Below, piece after piece: positions 1 through 6,547 of a stretch of 8,030 nucleotides of DNA. Source of the stretch: Gammaproteobacteria bacterium (GTDB lineage Bacteria; Pseudomonadota; Gammaproteobacteria; Coxiellales; Coxiellaceae); assembly GCA_021774015.1 (NCBI GenBank), contig JAJFJO010000035.1, forward strand, positions 1-8,030, given 5' to 3'. Below the pieces are notes generated by a model. It was not told where the DNA came from, ran no database searches, and saw only the letters and a program-made list of their open reading frames with translations. Each line of letters opens with the position of its first letter. Within the stretch, counting starts at the first letter, position 1. A program made the position numbers and the translations under genes.

Positions 1-32
1 TTATTTTATACTTAGGTTTCAACAAACCCTTT

Positions 33-58
33 AAAAAATAAATATGTCATGTTACATA
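33..58 (-). terminator. Weak candidate terminator after the nucleotidyltransferase gene
   Basis: On the minus strand a short stem TATGT/ACATA (6-nt loop, plus-strand 43-58) overlaps the stop codon and is followed by TTTATTTTTT. The T-tract is good, but the 5-bp AT-rich stem is much weaker than a usual intrinsic terminator. Confidence 0.3.
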
Positions 59-2799
59 ACGCTTGGTAAAATTACGGTTTTTTCTTCGTCGACTTGGTTT
101 ATCCAAGTTAAAGTAACCTTCAGTGATTTGGCATCTCTACCAGCATCAGCTGCCGCTCCAGCAGCAGTTTTTAAAAGTGATTCTTGCATCGTCTGCTCTA
201 GTGGTGCTAGTGCTAAAAGTGTAGCTTCTAAAGCTTGGCATGCTAACCGTTCGGACTGTCGAATACCTCTAGAGTCAGCAACATCAGCCAAAGCCGTAAG
301 AATTGTTTCAGTAACCGGTTCCTTGCGCAAATTACACTGTTCGGTGAGTATATCAAAATAAGACTCACGTTGGTGCTCTGAAATTAATGTGTAAACAGCT
401 ATATGCTTTTCAATATTTGGTTGTGTAAAAGCCATAAAGCGAGCAAGTGGTCCAATAGCAAATTCTGTGCCAACACGTGTGATATGTGCTGTGGAGGCAG
501 CTGCTGAATCCACAGTTGGTAACTTAAACGCTTCAACGACTAAGTCAACAACATCGACGGGGGGTACTTCATCAGTCATCGTTAGCACTTCAGAGCTGTG
601 ATTCACCAACGCTCGTAACATCATGCCATAGGCATCAAGAAAACCAAGCTCGGCTGCTGATAAAGTAATAGGAATATCTTTATGGGGCTTAGCTTCATAG
701 TGCCAGTAATGGCCCTGTTCACTCACACCAGAAAGTGGAATTGGCGTCACATGAGCTCGGTGTTTCAAGTGGGATAACAAATTATGACACGCTTTGAGCT
801 CAGCAAGAGTAGTTGAGCTCAACGGTGCTGAAGGTTTTATCTCGGGGGTTGATGTCGTTACAGCAGATCCAATCAGTTTACCTGCTTCATCAACTTCATA
901 TTTACCAGGCGCTACACGGGAAGATATTGGGACGGCGCTGGAAGCAGCACTCTCACTCACAGTGGTTGCTGTTTCCGGGGTTGCAACTATTGGCGTTGTT
1001 TCACCTAGCTCACCTAATGTCTCTAAAATATGCTCAATGGCATTATGCCGAGTTGTAGAACGTGAATCATCAGTCAGAGCTGAAGGCACATCACTATCAT
1101 CAGCTTCACTAACATGGTGAGTATCCACCCCATAACGCATTGCTTGTAGCAAACAAAAACGCACAAATGGCGTGACGATATCCTGCTTTATGTTCAATGT
1201 ATCCGTCTGAGATAACCGCGAAGTTGGCTCGGATAAAATTGCTTGTATAGCCTCACTTTGATGCCCCAATGAACGCGTAACAAAACGACACCTACTCTCT
1301 TTATCATTTACACCTTCACTGAGATAAGCACCAGTGGTCTGACTGAAGGGTTTTTGACTGTGATACAACACTTCGAAGTAAGCATGCTCTTCACCTTCTT
1401 CTAAGGCATGTCTATCTTGTGGTTCTTCAGCTTGCCATAAGCGTTGCCGATTTTTCCTAAATTCATTGGCGCTAATCAGACCTGCACCATCAATATAGTG
1501 CCCAAAAGGTTGAAATAACTGATTGTCGTCAACATAGCATCGAACATCATTTAGCATGGCCTGAATGGAATTACGAAAAGTATTCAAAAATACTTTAAAA
1601 TAGGGATGAATTACAAATTCTTCTTTTTCGACCACAAATGCAATATCTAAATCCGACTTTGGTCCCCATCCATCATATACCCAAGATCCGCCTATATAAA
1701 TAGCAAATGCACAGGGCGACTCACCAAAAAATAATTCAAGTTGTCGCAATAGTGGCTGGAGTATTTGCTGTTGGTACTGTGTTTTATAATGTATGAATTG
1801 AACTGACACCTCAGATGCACTATCAGCCTTTGCCTTACAAAAATTATCATCCAGTTCCATTTGTATCTTCTTAAATGAAGACCAATCTATCATTTGATGC
1901 TTGCTTGTTGAACAAGCACTACTCGTGTACGAATTTAATACTTGTCTGTAAGAGCATTTCAGATCGATTAATTTAGGAGCATCCTTTGCAGGTTCTTCTT
2001 TCAACAAACTACGTGTTGTATGCTGCAATGACGATAACCTAGTCTTGACTATATTAGAAATATTCGATTGATACGATAACCAATGCAAATGGCGTTGCAG
2101 GTTAATAGCAACCAACCACGGTCCTTTAGGCATAGACTCTCCAGGCGCTGGTGCTTCATAACAAGAATGGTCCACTGAAAACCATTGTTTTCCCCGTAGA
2201 CCAATCTCAGTGTCAATACAATCAATTATCCCAATCAATAGTAGATCATTAATACGTATTGATTCTTTCTTTAAGTCATCTGATGCCGACGCGTCATCAT
2301 AATAGCGATGATAGCGCCATTGAGACCAGCGCATGCTCAACTCAGCATGATCACTATTGAGTAAAAAATCACTCACCGAATCCATGAACTCAAACGACGG
2401 CCTGTCTTGTTTAAAACGAAGTCCTTCTGAGTAGTGTGAAAAAAATTCACTAAGAATGCTCATCCCAGTTGTGAATAACAGTCTATCGCATGCTTTTTGA
2501 GACAATCGGTGATAAACCCTTGTCAAATGATTAAATAACAACCTTCGGCCATCAGCATCAGCAATAATGACTCCTGCAGAGGGTTCACATTGTGAGAATG
2601 CATTTTCTAATGCCTTACAATTTGCCTCGCTCTCTTTGCTTGCAGAGAAGTCTGTCTCTTCAAGGACTTCAACTCTCTCATGAAACGCTGTTAGCAAACG
2701 TGTAGCTTCTGCAGGTAGAGAATGATTTGATCCAACACTAGAAACATTCACTGCTCCAGCACCAGCTGAGGTTATATTAGTACTCTGTGCATACGGCAT
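52..2799 (-). CDS. Large protein with a central Pol beta-type nucleotidyltransferase domain (915 aa)
   Basis: Predicted nucleotidyltransferase of unknown substrate. Residues 370-390 carry the family signature: G370-G371-S372, G377/G379, then S382-D383-L384-D385 followed by hydrophobic IAFVV. D383 and D385 would bind the two metals. D424 or D425, in the strand RCYVDD, is a candidate third carboxylate. Residues 535-561 (NIKQDIVTPFVRFCLLQAMRYGVDT) resemble the helical segment after the NTase core in DUF294 and GlnD-type proteins. Residues 1-350 look helical and unrecognised. Residues about 610-695 are a Ser/Thr/Pro/Ala-rich linker, and 700-915 is another helical region. There is no signal peptide, and no HD or ACT domain, so it is not GlnD despite similar length. 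GlnE has two NTase halves; only one is visible here. The start at 2799 has AAGGA 10 nt upstream. It lies 52 bp after the ankyrin gene and is probably cotranscribed with it. AMP or UMP transfer to a protein is possible but unproven. Confidence 0.
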   Translation of the reverse strand: MPYAQSTNITSAGAGAVNVSSVGSNHSLPAEATRLLTAFHERVEVLEETDFSASKESEANCKALENAFSQCEPSAGVIIADADGRRLLFNHLTRVYHRLSQKACDRLLFTTGMSILSEFFSHYSEGLRFKQDRPSFEFMDSVSDFLLNSDHAELSMRWSQWRYHRYYDDASASDDLKKESIRINDLLLIGIIDCIDTEIGLRGKQWFSVDHSCYEAPAPGESMPKGPWLVAINLQRHLHWLSYQSNISNIVKTRLSSLQHTTRSLLKEEPAKDAPKLIDLKCSYRQVLNSYTSSACSTSKHQMIDWSSFKKIQMELDDNFCKAKADSASEVSVQFIHYKTQYQQQILQPLLRQLELFFGESPCAFAIYIGGSWVYDGWGPKSDLDIAFVVEKEEFVIHPYFKVFLNTFRNSIQAMLNDVRCYVDDNQLFQPFGHYIDGAGLISANEFRKNRQRLWQAEEPQDRHALEEGEEHAYFEVLYHSQKPFSQTTGAYLSEGVNDKESRCRFVTRSLGHQSEAIQAILSEPTSRLSQTDTLNIKQDIVTPFVRFCLLQAMRYGVDTHHVSEADDSDVPSALTDDSRSTTRHNAIEHILETLGELGETTPIVATPETATTVSESAASSAVPISSRVAPGKYEVDEAGKLIGSAVTTSTPEIKPSAPLSSTTLAELKACHNLLSHLKHRAHVTPIPLSGVSEQGHYWHYEAKPHKDIPITLSAAELGFLDAYGMMLRALVNHSSEVLTMTDEVPPVDVVDLVVEAFKLPTVDSAAASTAHITRVGTEFAIGPLARFMAFTQPNIEKHIAVYTLISEHQRESYFDILTEQCNLRKEPVTETILTALADVADSRGIRQSERLACQALEATLLALAPLEQTMQESLLKTAAGAAADAGRDAKSLKVTLTWINQVDEEKTVILPSVM
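1465..1737 (-). other. Nucleotidyltransferase catalytic core (residues about 355-445)
   Basis: This part of the 915-aa protein has the expected order of the fold: a helix (QPLLRQLELFFG), a strand (AFAIYIGGS), the GGS turn, the SDLD metal-binding strand, a helix (VFLNTFRNSIQAML) and then strand RCYVDD with a likely third acid. All catalytic positions that can be read are intact, so the domain is predicted to be active rather than degenerate. The substrate cannot be read from these motifs. Confidence 0.8.
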
Positions 2800-2809
2800 A
2801 CTTTATATA

Positions 2810-2814
2810 TCCTT
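2810..2814 (-). promoter_or_regulatory. Ribosome binding site of the nucleotidyltransferase gene
   Basis: AAGGA on the minus strand lies 10 nt before the ATG at 2799. It is a moderate match at slightly long spacing. The motif falls in the loop of a possible weak AT-rich hairpin (ACTTATA pairing with TATAAAGT with one bulged base), which has no T-tract and so does not look like a terminator. The 52-bp gap therefore supports readthrough from the ankyrin gene. Confidence 0.5.
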
Positions 2815-2851
2815 AAGTATAAGTCTCCAATCATTTAGAACTTCTCATTTT

Positions 2852-5800
2852 TTACTTACCTAAACGCACTAGCTCTGCTTGAGTAGCCTGTTCTCTATCA
2901 ATTTCTCCATCCCCGAACTGTTGTTTAACTATTTGATACATAATGCTTACAACATCAATAGCATTAATAAGATCTATACCAATAGCATTAATAAGATCTA
3001 TACCAACACCATCAATTTGTGTTTCACCTGCACCTGCTGCTGCAGCTGCAGCCGCACTACCTGCCTCAACCATTTCGCCTAGGCTGCTATGACTATAGCC
3101 ACGCAGTACTTGCATGCTGGTTGATAATCGTGCCAAGAAATCCACAGCTGCAGGGTCAGGTTTTACTAAAGTTTTTGAGGTTGATGAAAATAGTACATTA
3201 ATTTTTTGCAATAAAGTTACTTGAGAATCAACTGTAGGTTCATCACTGATACTAAGCAGATGCCCCAAAACACTATCAAAAATAGCTTTAATTTGTTCCA
3301 TATCTTTGACCAGGGCAGACCCGAGATCACGTAAAGCATGAAACTCTGCTTTTAGATATTGACACAATTGGACTAACGCATCGTCAGAAGCCGATACATC
3401 TTGAGTGTATCCACATACAAATTTATACACCTGAAATAATTGTTGTGCATGCTCAGCACTCAAAAAGCTCTGCTTTGATGTAGTAAAAGGCCCGACAAAA
3501 ATAGACTGCATACTACCCTCAATTGTTTCAAGGGATGGTATTTTATAAAGATCTTTTTTAACTCCAGGAGTCGTTGCCAAAATTTGAGTTATAGCTCTGA
3601 CAGCACGTCCTTCATTACAGTATCTCGCCATAGATAGATAAATAGAATTTGTTTTCTGTAGGTAATCCCTCAATAAAGGTGATAGTTTCCGTTTACAAAG
3701 TGTTAACAACAAATTTTCGTCGGATCTGGGACCATAATTCAAAGGGGCAATAGCAGAGTTTAGCATAGGTGAGTCTGCTGAAGCTGCACATACTTGTAGG
3801 CTCGAATTCTTAGAGGACAATAGCAAATAAAATGCACTGCTACCTTCAGAATCTAGCATTTGACAATTATTATCGTTATCCATAAGCTCCTGGAGTATTT
3901 CCCAATGATTTACAGAAAGCGTTTGTGTTGCCATATGTAGAGGGCTTCGTTGACCATGACCAGCATTTGCCATACCACTTTTCTGGTTAACATCAAAACC
4001 ACATTCACTAATTAGATAACGTATCACATCAACATTACTATTATTACTCGCTGAATGTAAGAGTGAAGAACCATCTTTCGATAAGAGTTCCCGGATGTTG
4101 ATGCTTTCTTCATAGGTTTCTGTTAAATTAACGAGGTATTTTATTAGAGTAAGGCCGCCCCGCGCAGCAGTTTCATGCAAAATTGTATGCTGTGTTTTAT
4201 GCTCATCAGCAACACCATCATCATTAGGACAAGTTAAGCAATTTAGCTCAAAAGCATCAAAAATAGACCCCATAAGACCACAGTCGTTTTGAACAATCGC
4301 AATATTAATTAAATATTTGATCCTGTCTGTCAAACTATAAACAGCCCCTTCAAGCACGTCAAATTCCCCTCGTATTAGAGCAGGGTTAATCCAATCAATA
4401 GGCTTTTGTGTAATAGGAAGAATTGCTTGTATGGTATGGTCAACATCTGTAAAGAGTCTGGCTTTAGCACCTGTATCAACTGCAGCTGCAGCCGCACCTG
4501 CTGCACCACCATGAGAACTATTGCTTTCTCGAAGGGCTACATATCGAGAAATTTGTTCACGCAAAACTTCTCGTTTTACCTGATATAAGCTAAAATTGAC
4601 GTTTTGCTCAGTTTTATCAACATTATCTTGTATAACAATATCTTGACTTCTAGCAACACCTTTAACATAGGGGTGGTTGGTGATTCCAATATAATGTGGT
4701 ATGACTACGCTGAGAAGACGATTGAACAACACAGTTGACGCAAATTGTAATGTTGCAGGCTTTTGCTTAATACTTTTCCATTTACTCGGTGTCGCTGCTG
4801 CTGCAGCACCTTTCATTTTACGTGCAGCTTTTTTTTTGAAACTCACCTCAGCCTTACGGTTTTGTTTTAAATCAAATAACTCACGACTCAAAGCTGCAAC
4901 CCACAATAAATCATTTTTCAAGGCCATATATTGAAAACCCGTGAGCAGCCCAAGTCCACTTTCTGCAAATGGTTTTGCCAATTCATTTAAGTATAAAAAC
5001 AAATAAACTAAATATTTTTTTAATTGCAATTCAATTTTTGGCAAGTTCTTTTCAGAAAGTAATTTACTATTTTCAGATTGCACTAAATCACACAATCTTG
5101 CCCGCTTCTGCCTAGCACGCAAGAAATAATTTTTGTTTGTTGTGATCTTCAATTTTACACTAATAGCTTGTGCGTCAGCATCATACTGTTCAGGTGCTTT
5201 GATCGCATCCGAGAATTTTTCACTAAAATTATTTATTTCCAGCAAGTGAGCATTATCAAATATTGATTCCGAACAATAGGTCTCGAATGTTTTAATCTTC
5301 AACAGCGGATAAGCGCTTTCCAAGTACGGCGCCTTGCTTAGCTCTGGAATCAGTAAAGGAGGATATTTTTCATCTCTTTGATCATACTGTGGGCGCATTA
5401 GCTGGCCATTGTTAAGTAGCACTGGAGCACGCTTTAATAAGCCCATGATGGTGACAGAATTTCCATCTATGGTATAGTCAAGCTTTCGTTGCAGGCTTAA
5501 AACCTTCACTTTCTTATGAAAAAAAATGGCTTTTTCATCAGCAGGTATTAGATTTTTTCTTATCCACTCACTTATATTTCCTTGTGTTGGAACCTCGCCA
5601 GCCAACAACAATGTGTCTGCCGCATCAGCAAAAAAAGCAGATAGAAGACGTACATCTTTTTGTGGGTTTGGTGCATAATGATAAATTTCATCAAATACTA
5701 ATAACAAATGAGGAATAATAAAATCTAAACACGCATCTACAAAGGTTTGTATATTTAGTTCCGCACGCATTTTAGCACCAATACCTAAAAATCTTTTTAT

Positions 5801-6310
5801 TTTATCTGCAATACTTGGTGCAGTTTCACTCACACTATCAGCTACTCCTTGCAATGCACTCATCTTATGCTCTGCTTGGTCCGCCTTATGCTTACGTTTT
5901 TTATCTTTGTGACGATAGTACTTAATAAAAATAACATCAGACAGTGTGCCCGCTGCCATACCCCCTAGCGCTTCACCAGTATTCGTAGCTTGTGAATTTC
6001 CGGGTGCAAGTGCAGAAGCACCAGCAGCTGCGGCTGCAGCACCAGCGCCTTTAGCTATGGTACCCCCAGCTGATTTCATAGCTGCGCGCCGAGCATTTTC
6101 TTCCATGCGTTGTAAGAAATTCGGCATATCATCTAATGCCTTCTCGTATTCATTATAGAAATTCGTAACACTTCGAGAAAACTGAGAACGGAAATCATCT
6201 AGCATTAGCTCAAATTTAGGGTCTAACATGACTGAAGAAGTTGATGCATCTATTCCTCCAGCCGCAGCTGAAGCATCATGAGTTGACTGTTTTTCAGTGA
6301 CTTTGAACAT
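2852..6310 (-). CDS. Large ankyrin-repeat protein with polyalanine tracts (1152 aa)
   Basis: Ankyrin-repeat protein, probably a protein-protein interaction scaffold; no enzyme motif was recognised. Order: acidic/helical N-terminus (30-80); Gly/Ala-rich, fairly hydrophobic stretch (about 82-125); basic patch K135-K142 (KDKKRKHK); a long unrecognised region (150-690); degenerate ankyrin repeats (about 704-833, cores TILHETAARGG, SSLLHSASNN, SPLHMATQT); and a helical C-terminal region. Polyalanine runs lie at 91-96, 502-506, 606-610 and 1086-1092. A duplicated octapeptide GIDLINAI occupies 1103-1118. There is no classical signal peptide. The Gly/Ala stretch could be membrane-active or simply flexible. 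The start at 6310 is well supported by AGGAGG 7 nt upstream. The gene is first of a likely two-gene operon with the nucleotidyltransferase. A role as a secreted effector is an inference from the ankyrin repeats and basic patch; a cytoplasmic scaffold for its neighbour is the alternative. Confidence 0.9.
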   Translation of the reverse strand: MFKVTEKQSTHDASAAAGGIDASTSSVMLDPKFELMLDDFRSQFSRSVTNFYNEYEKALDDMPNFLQRMEENARRAAMKSAGGTIAKGAGAAAAAAGASALAPGNSQATNTGEALGGMAAGTLSDVIFIKYYRHKDKKRKHKADQAEHKMSALQGVADSVSETAPSIADKIKRFLGIGAKMRAELNIQTFVDACLDFIIPHLLLVFDEIYHYAPNPQKDVRLLSAFFADAADTLLLAGEVPTQGNISEWIRKNLIPADEKAIFFHKKVKVLSLQRKLDYTIDGNSVTIMGLLKRAPVLLNNGQLMRPQYDQRDEKYPPLLIPELSKAPYLESAYPLLKIKTFETYCSESIFDNAHLLEINNFSEKFSDAIKAPEQYDADAQAISVKLKITTNKNYFLRARQKRARLCDLVQSENSKLLSEKNLPKIELQLKKYLVYLFLYLNELAKPFAESGLGLLTGFQYMALKNDLLWVAALSRELFDLKQNRKAEVSFKKKAARKMKGAAAAATPSKWKSIKQKPATLQFASTVLFNRLLSVVIPHYIGITNHPYVKGVARSQDIVIQDNVDKTEQNVNFSLYQVKREVLREQISRYVALRESNSSHGGAAGAAAAAVDTGAKARLFTDVDHTIQAILPITQKPIDWINPALIRGEFDVLEGAVYSLTDRIKYLINIAIVQNDCGLMGSIFDAFELNCLTCPNDDGVADEHKTQHTILHETAARGGLTLIKYLVNLTETYEESINIRELLSKDGSSLLHSASNNSNVDVIRYLISECGFDVNQKSGMANAGHGQRSPLHMATQTLSVNHWEILQELMDNDNNCQMLDSEGSSAFYLLLSSKNSSLQVCAASADSPMLNSAIAPLNYGPRSDENLLLTLCKRKLSPLLRDYLQKTNSIYLSMARYCNEGRAVRAITQILATTPGVKKDLYKIPSLETIEGSMQSIFVGPFTTSKQSFLSAEHAQQLFQVYKFVCGYTQDVSASDDALVQLCQYLKAEFHALRDLGSALVKDMEQIKAIFDSVLGHLLSISDEPTVDSQVTLLQKINVLFSSTSKTLVKPDPAAVDFLARLSTSMQVLRGYSHSSLGEMVEAGSAAAAAAAGAGETQIDGVGIDLINAIGIDLINAIDVVSIMYQIVKQQFGDGEIDREQATQAELVRLGK
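2956..3003 (-). repeat. Perfect 24-bp in-frame tandem duplication
   Basis: Bases 2956-2979 and 2980-3003 are identical. Each unit encodes eight residues, giving GIDLINAI twice (residues 1103-1118), and the identity runs three bases into the following sequence. Perfect identity, including third codon positions, points to a recent slippage or unequal-exchange duplication. The protein segment is hydrophobic with period-four spacing, compatible with an extended amphipathic helix. Confidence 0.95.
3035..3055 (-). repeat. Polyalanine tract, 7 Ala (residues 1086-1092)
   Basis: Seven alanine codons (GCG GCT GCA GCT GCA GCA GCA), flanked by Gly-Ser before and Gly-Ala-Gly after. It lies within a copy of the 18-bp sequence CTGCAGCTGCAGCCGCAC (3040-3057, plus strand) that recurs at 4480-4497. 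Confidence 0.9.
3812..4201 (-). other. Degenerate ankyrin repeat block (residues about 704-833)
   Basis: Three repeats show the ankyrin TPLHxAA-like core followed by a second helix: T709-I-L-H712-ETAARGG...LIKYLV; S749-L-L-H752-SAS...VIRYLI...FDVN; S789-P-L-H792-MAT...ILQELM. A fourth, weaker copy begins at D820 (DSEGSSAFYLLLSS). Repeat spacing is about 40 residues, longer than the canonical 33, because of inserts in the loops (for example TETYEESINIREL and the Gly-rich MANAGHGQR). The fold call rests on the histidine-containing cores and the FDVN turn. Confidence 0.85.
4481..4495 (-). repeat. Polyalanine tract, 5 Ala (residues 606-610)
   Basis: Five alanine codons inside a Gly/Ala-rich stretch (GGAAGAAAAAVDTGA). 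The same 18-bp plus-strand word CTGCAGCTGCAGCCGCAC found at 3040-3057 occupies 4480-4497 and is read in the same frame. Confidence 0.9.
4793..4807 (-). repeat. Polyalanine tract, 5 Ala (residues 502-506)
   Basis: Five alanine codons (GCT GCA GCA GCA GCG) follow a strongly basic stretch (KKKAARKMKG) and precede TPSKWK. The lysine-rich flanks make this short region a possible exposed linker. Confidence 0.85.
6023..6040 (-). repeat. Polyalanine tract, 6 Ala (residues 91-96)
   Basis: Six alanine codons with mixed third positions (GCT GCA GCC GCA GCT GCT), in the Gly/Ala-rich stretch GAGAAAAAAGASALAPG. With the downstream GGMAAGTL it forms a small-residue-rich, weakly hydrophobic segment. Confidence 0.9.
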
Positions 6311-6317
6311 ATAAAAA

Positions 6318-6323
6318 CCTCCT
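6318..6323 (-). promoter_or_regulatory. Strong ribosome binding site of the ankyrin gene
   Basis: A perfect AGGAGG on the minus strand lies 7 nt before the ATG at 6310. It fixes that start codon and predicts efficient translation, in contrast to the weaker sites of the two neighbouring genes. Confidence 0.9.
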
Positions 6324-6405
6324 GAGGAATAGTTAAATTAAACTGTAGTAAGCAGCATCTAAAACAAGTGTTTGCACAATTAATCATGCTATTCAATAAA
6401 TATAC

Positions 6406-6427
6406 ATTACAGTCAATATACTGTAAT
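6406..6427. promoter_or_regulatory. Operator-like perfect inverted repeat over the -10 box
   Basis: Arms ATTACAGT (6406-6413) and ACTGTAAT (6420-6427) are perfectly complementary and separated by 6 bp, so the arm centres lie 14 bp apart, near the reach of a dimeric helix-turn-helix protein. Related half-sites occur at 6431-6438 (GCTGTATA) and 6342-6349 (ACTGTAGT). The site is not a LexA box, since CTGT and ACAG face the wrong way. No T-tract follows, so it is not a terminator. The regulator is not encoded in the window as far as I can see. Confidence 0.5.
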
Positions 6428-6443
6428 TGAGCTGTATAGACAA
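6415..6443 (-). promoter_or_regulatory. Sigma70-like promoter for the ankyrin/nucleotidyltransferase operon
   Basis: The minus strand shows TTGTCT (6438-6443, 4/6 match to the -35 consensus), a 17-bp spacer and TATATT (6415-6420, 5/6 match to the -10). Transcription would start near 6408, leaving a leader of about 100 nt before the ATG at 6310. The -10 box is enclosed by an inverted repeat, so a regulator bound there would block polymerase. The prediction is by eye in AT-rich DNA. Confidence 0.5.
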
Positions 6444-6547
6444 TATTTTAATCAAGCCTCTAATTTAAAAAAATTGTTCCACAGATACAAATTTCAAATA
6501 GAAACAACAAAAATACAAAGAGCCACATTGTAAACTTAAAGCTGCTA

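Noticed and set aside
14..30. Hairpin AGGTTT/AAACCCT near the window edge
   Set aside because: It has a bulged base and no T-tract on the side needed for either strand, so it does not look like a terminator.
812..823. 12-bp perfect palindrome GTTGAGCTCAAC
   Set aside because: It lies inside a coding region with no second site or promoter context, so it is probably chance; a similar word at 793-804 is also within the gene.
44..1120. Plus-strand open frames opposite the nucleotidyltransferase gene (44-361, 794-1120, 813-1058)
   Set aside because: They are antisense shadows: no plausible ribosome binding site, biased composition mirroring the minus-strand codons, while the minus-strand frame has a clear catalytic motif.
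52..2799. Assignment of the 915-aa protein as GlnD or GlnE
   Set aside because: Length is similar, but the NTase core is central, there is no HD or ACT domain, and only one NTase signature is visible.
6406..6427. LexA (SOS) box
   Set aside because: The LexA consensus is CTGT-N8-ACAG; here the order is ACAG-N8-CTGT, so the half-sites face outward.
6467..6494. Intrinsic terminator after the 461-aa gene (minus-strand T7 run with AAATTTGT/ACAATTT stem)
   Set aside because: The stem is AT-only with a bulge and uses part of the T-run itself, so it is too weak to call, though a transcript end somewhere in this gap is likely.
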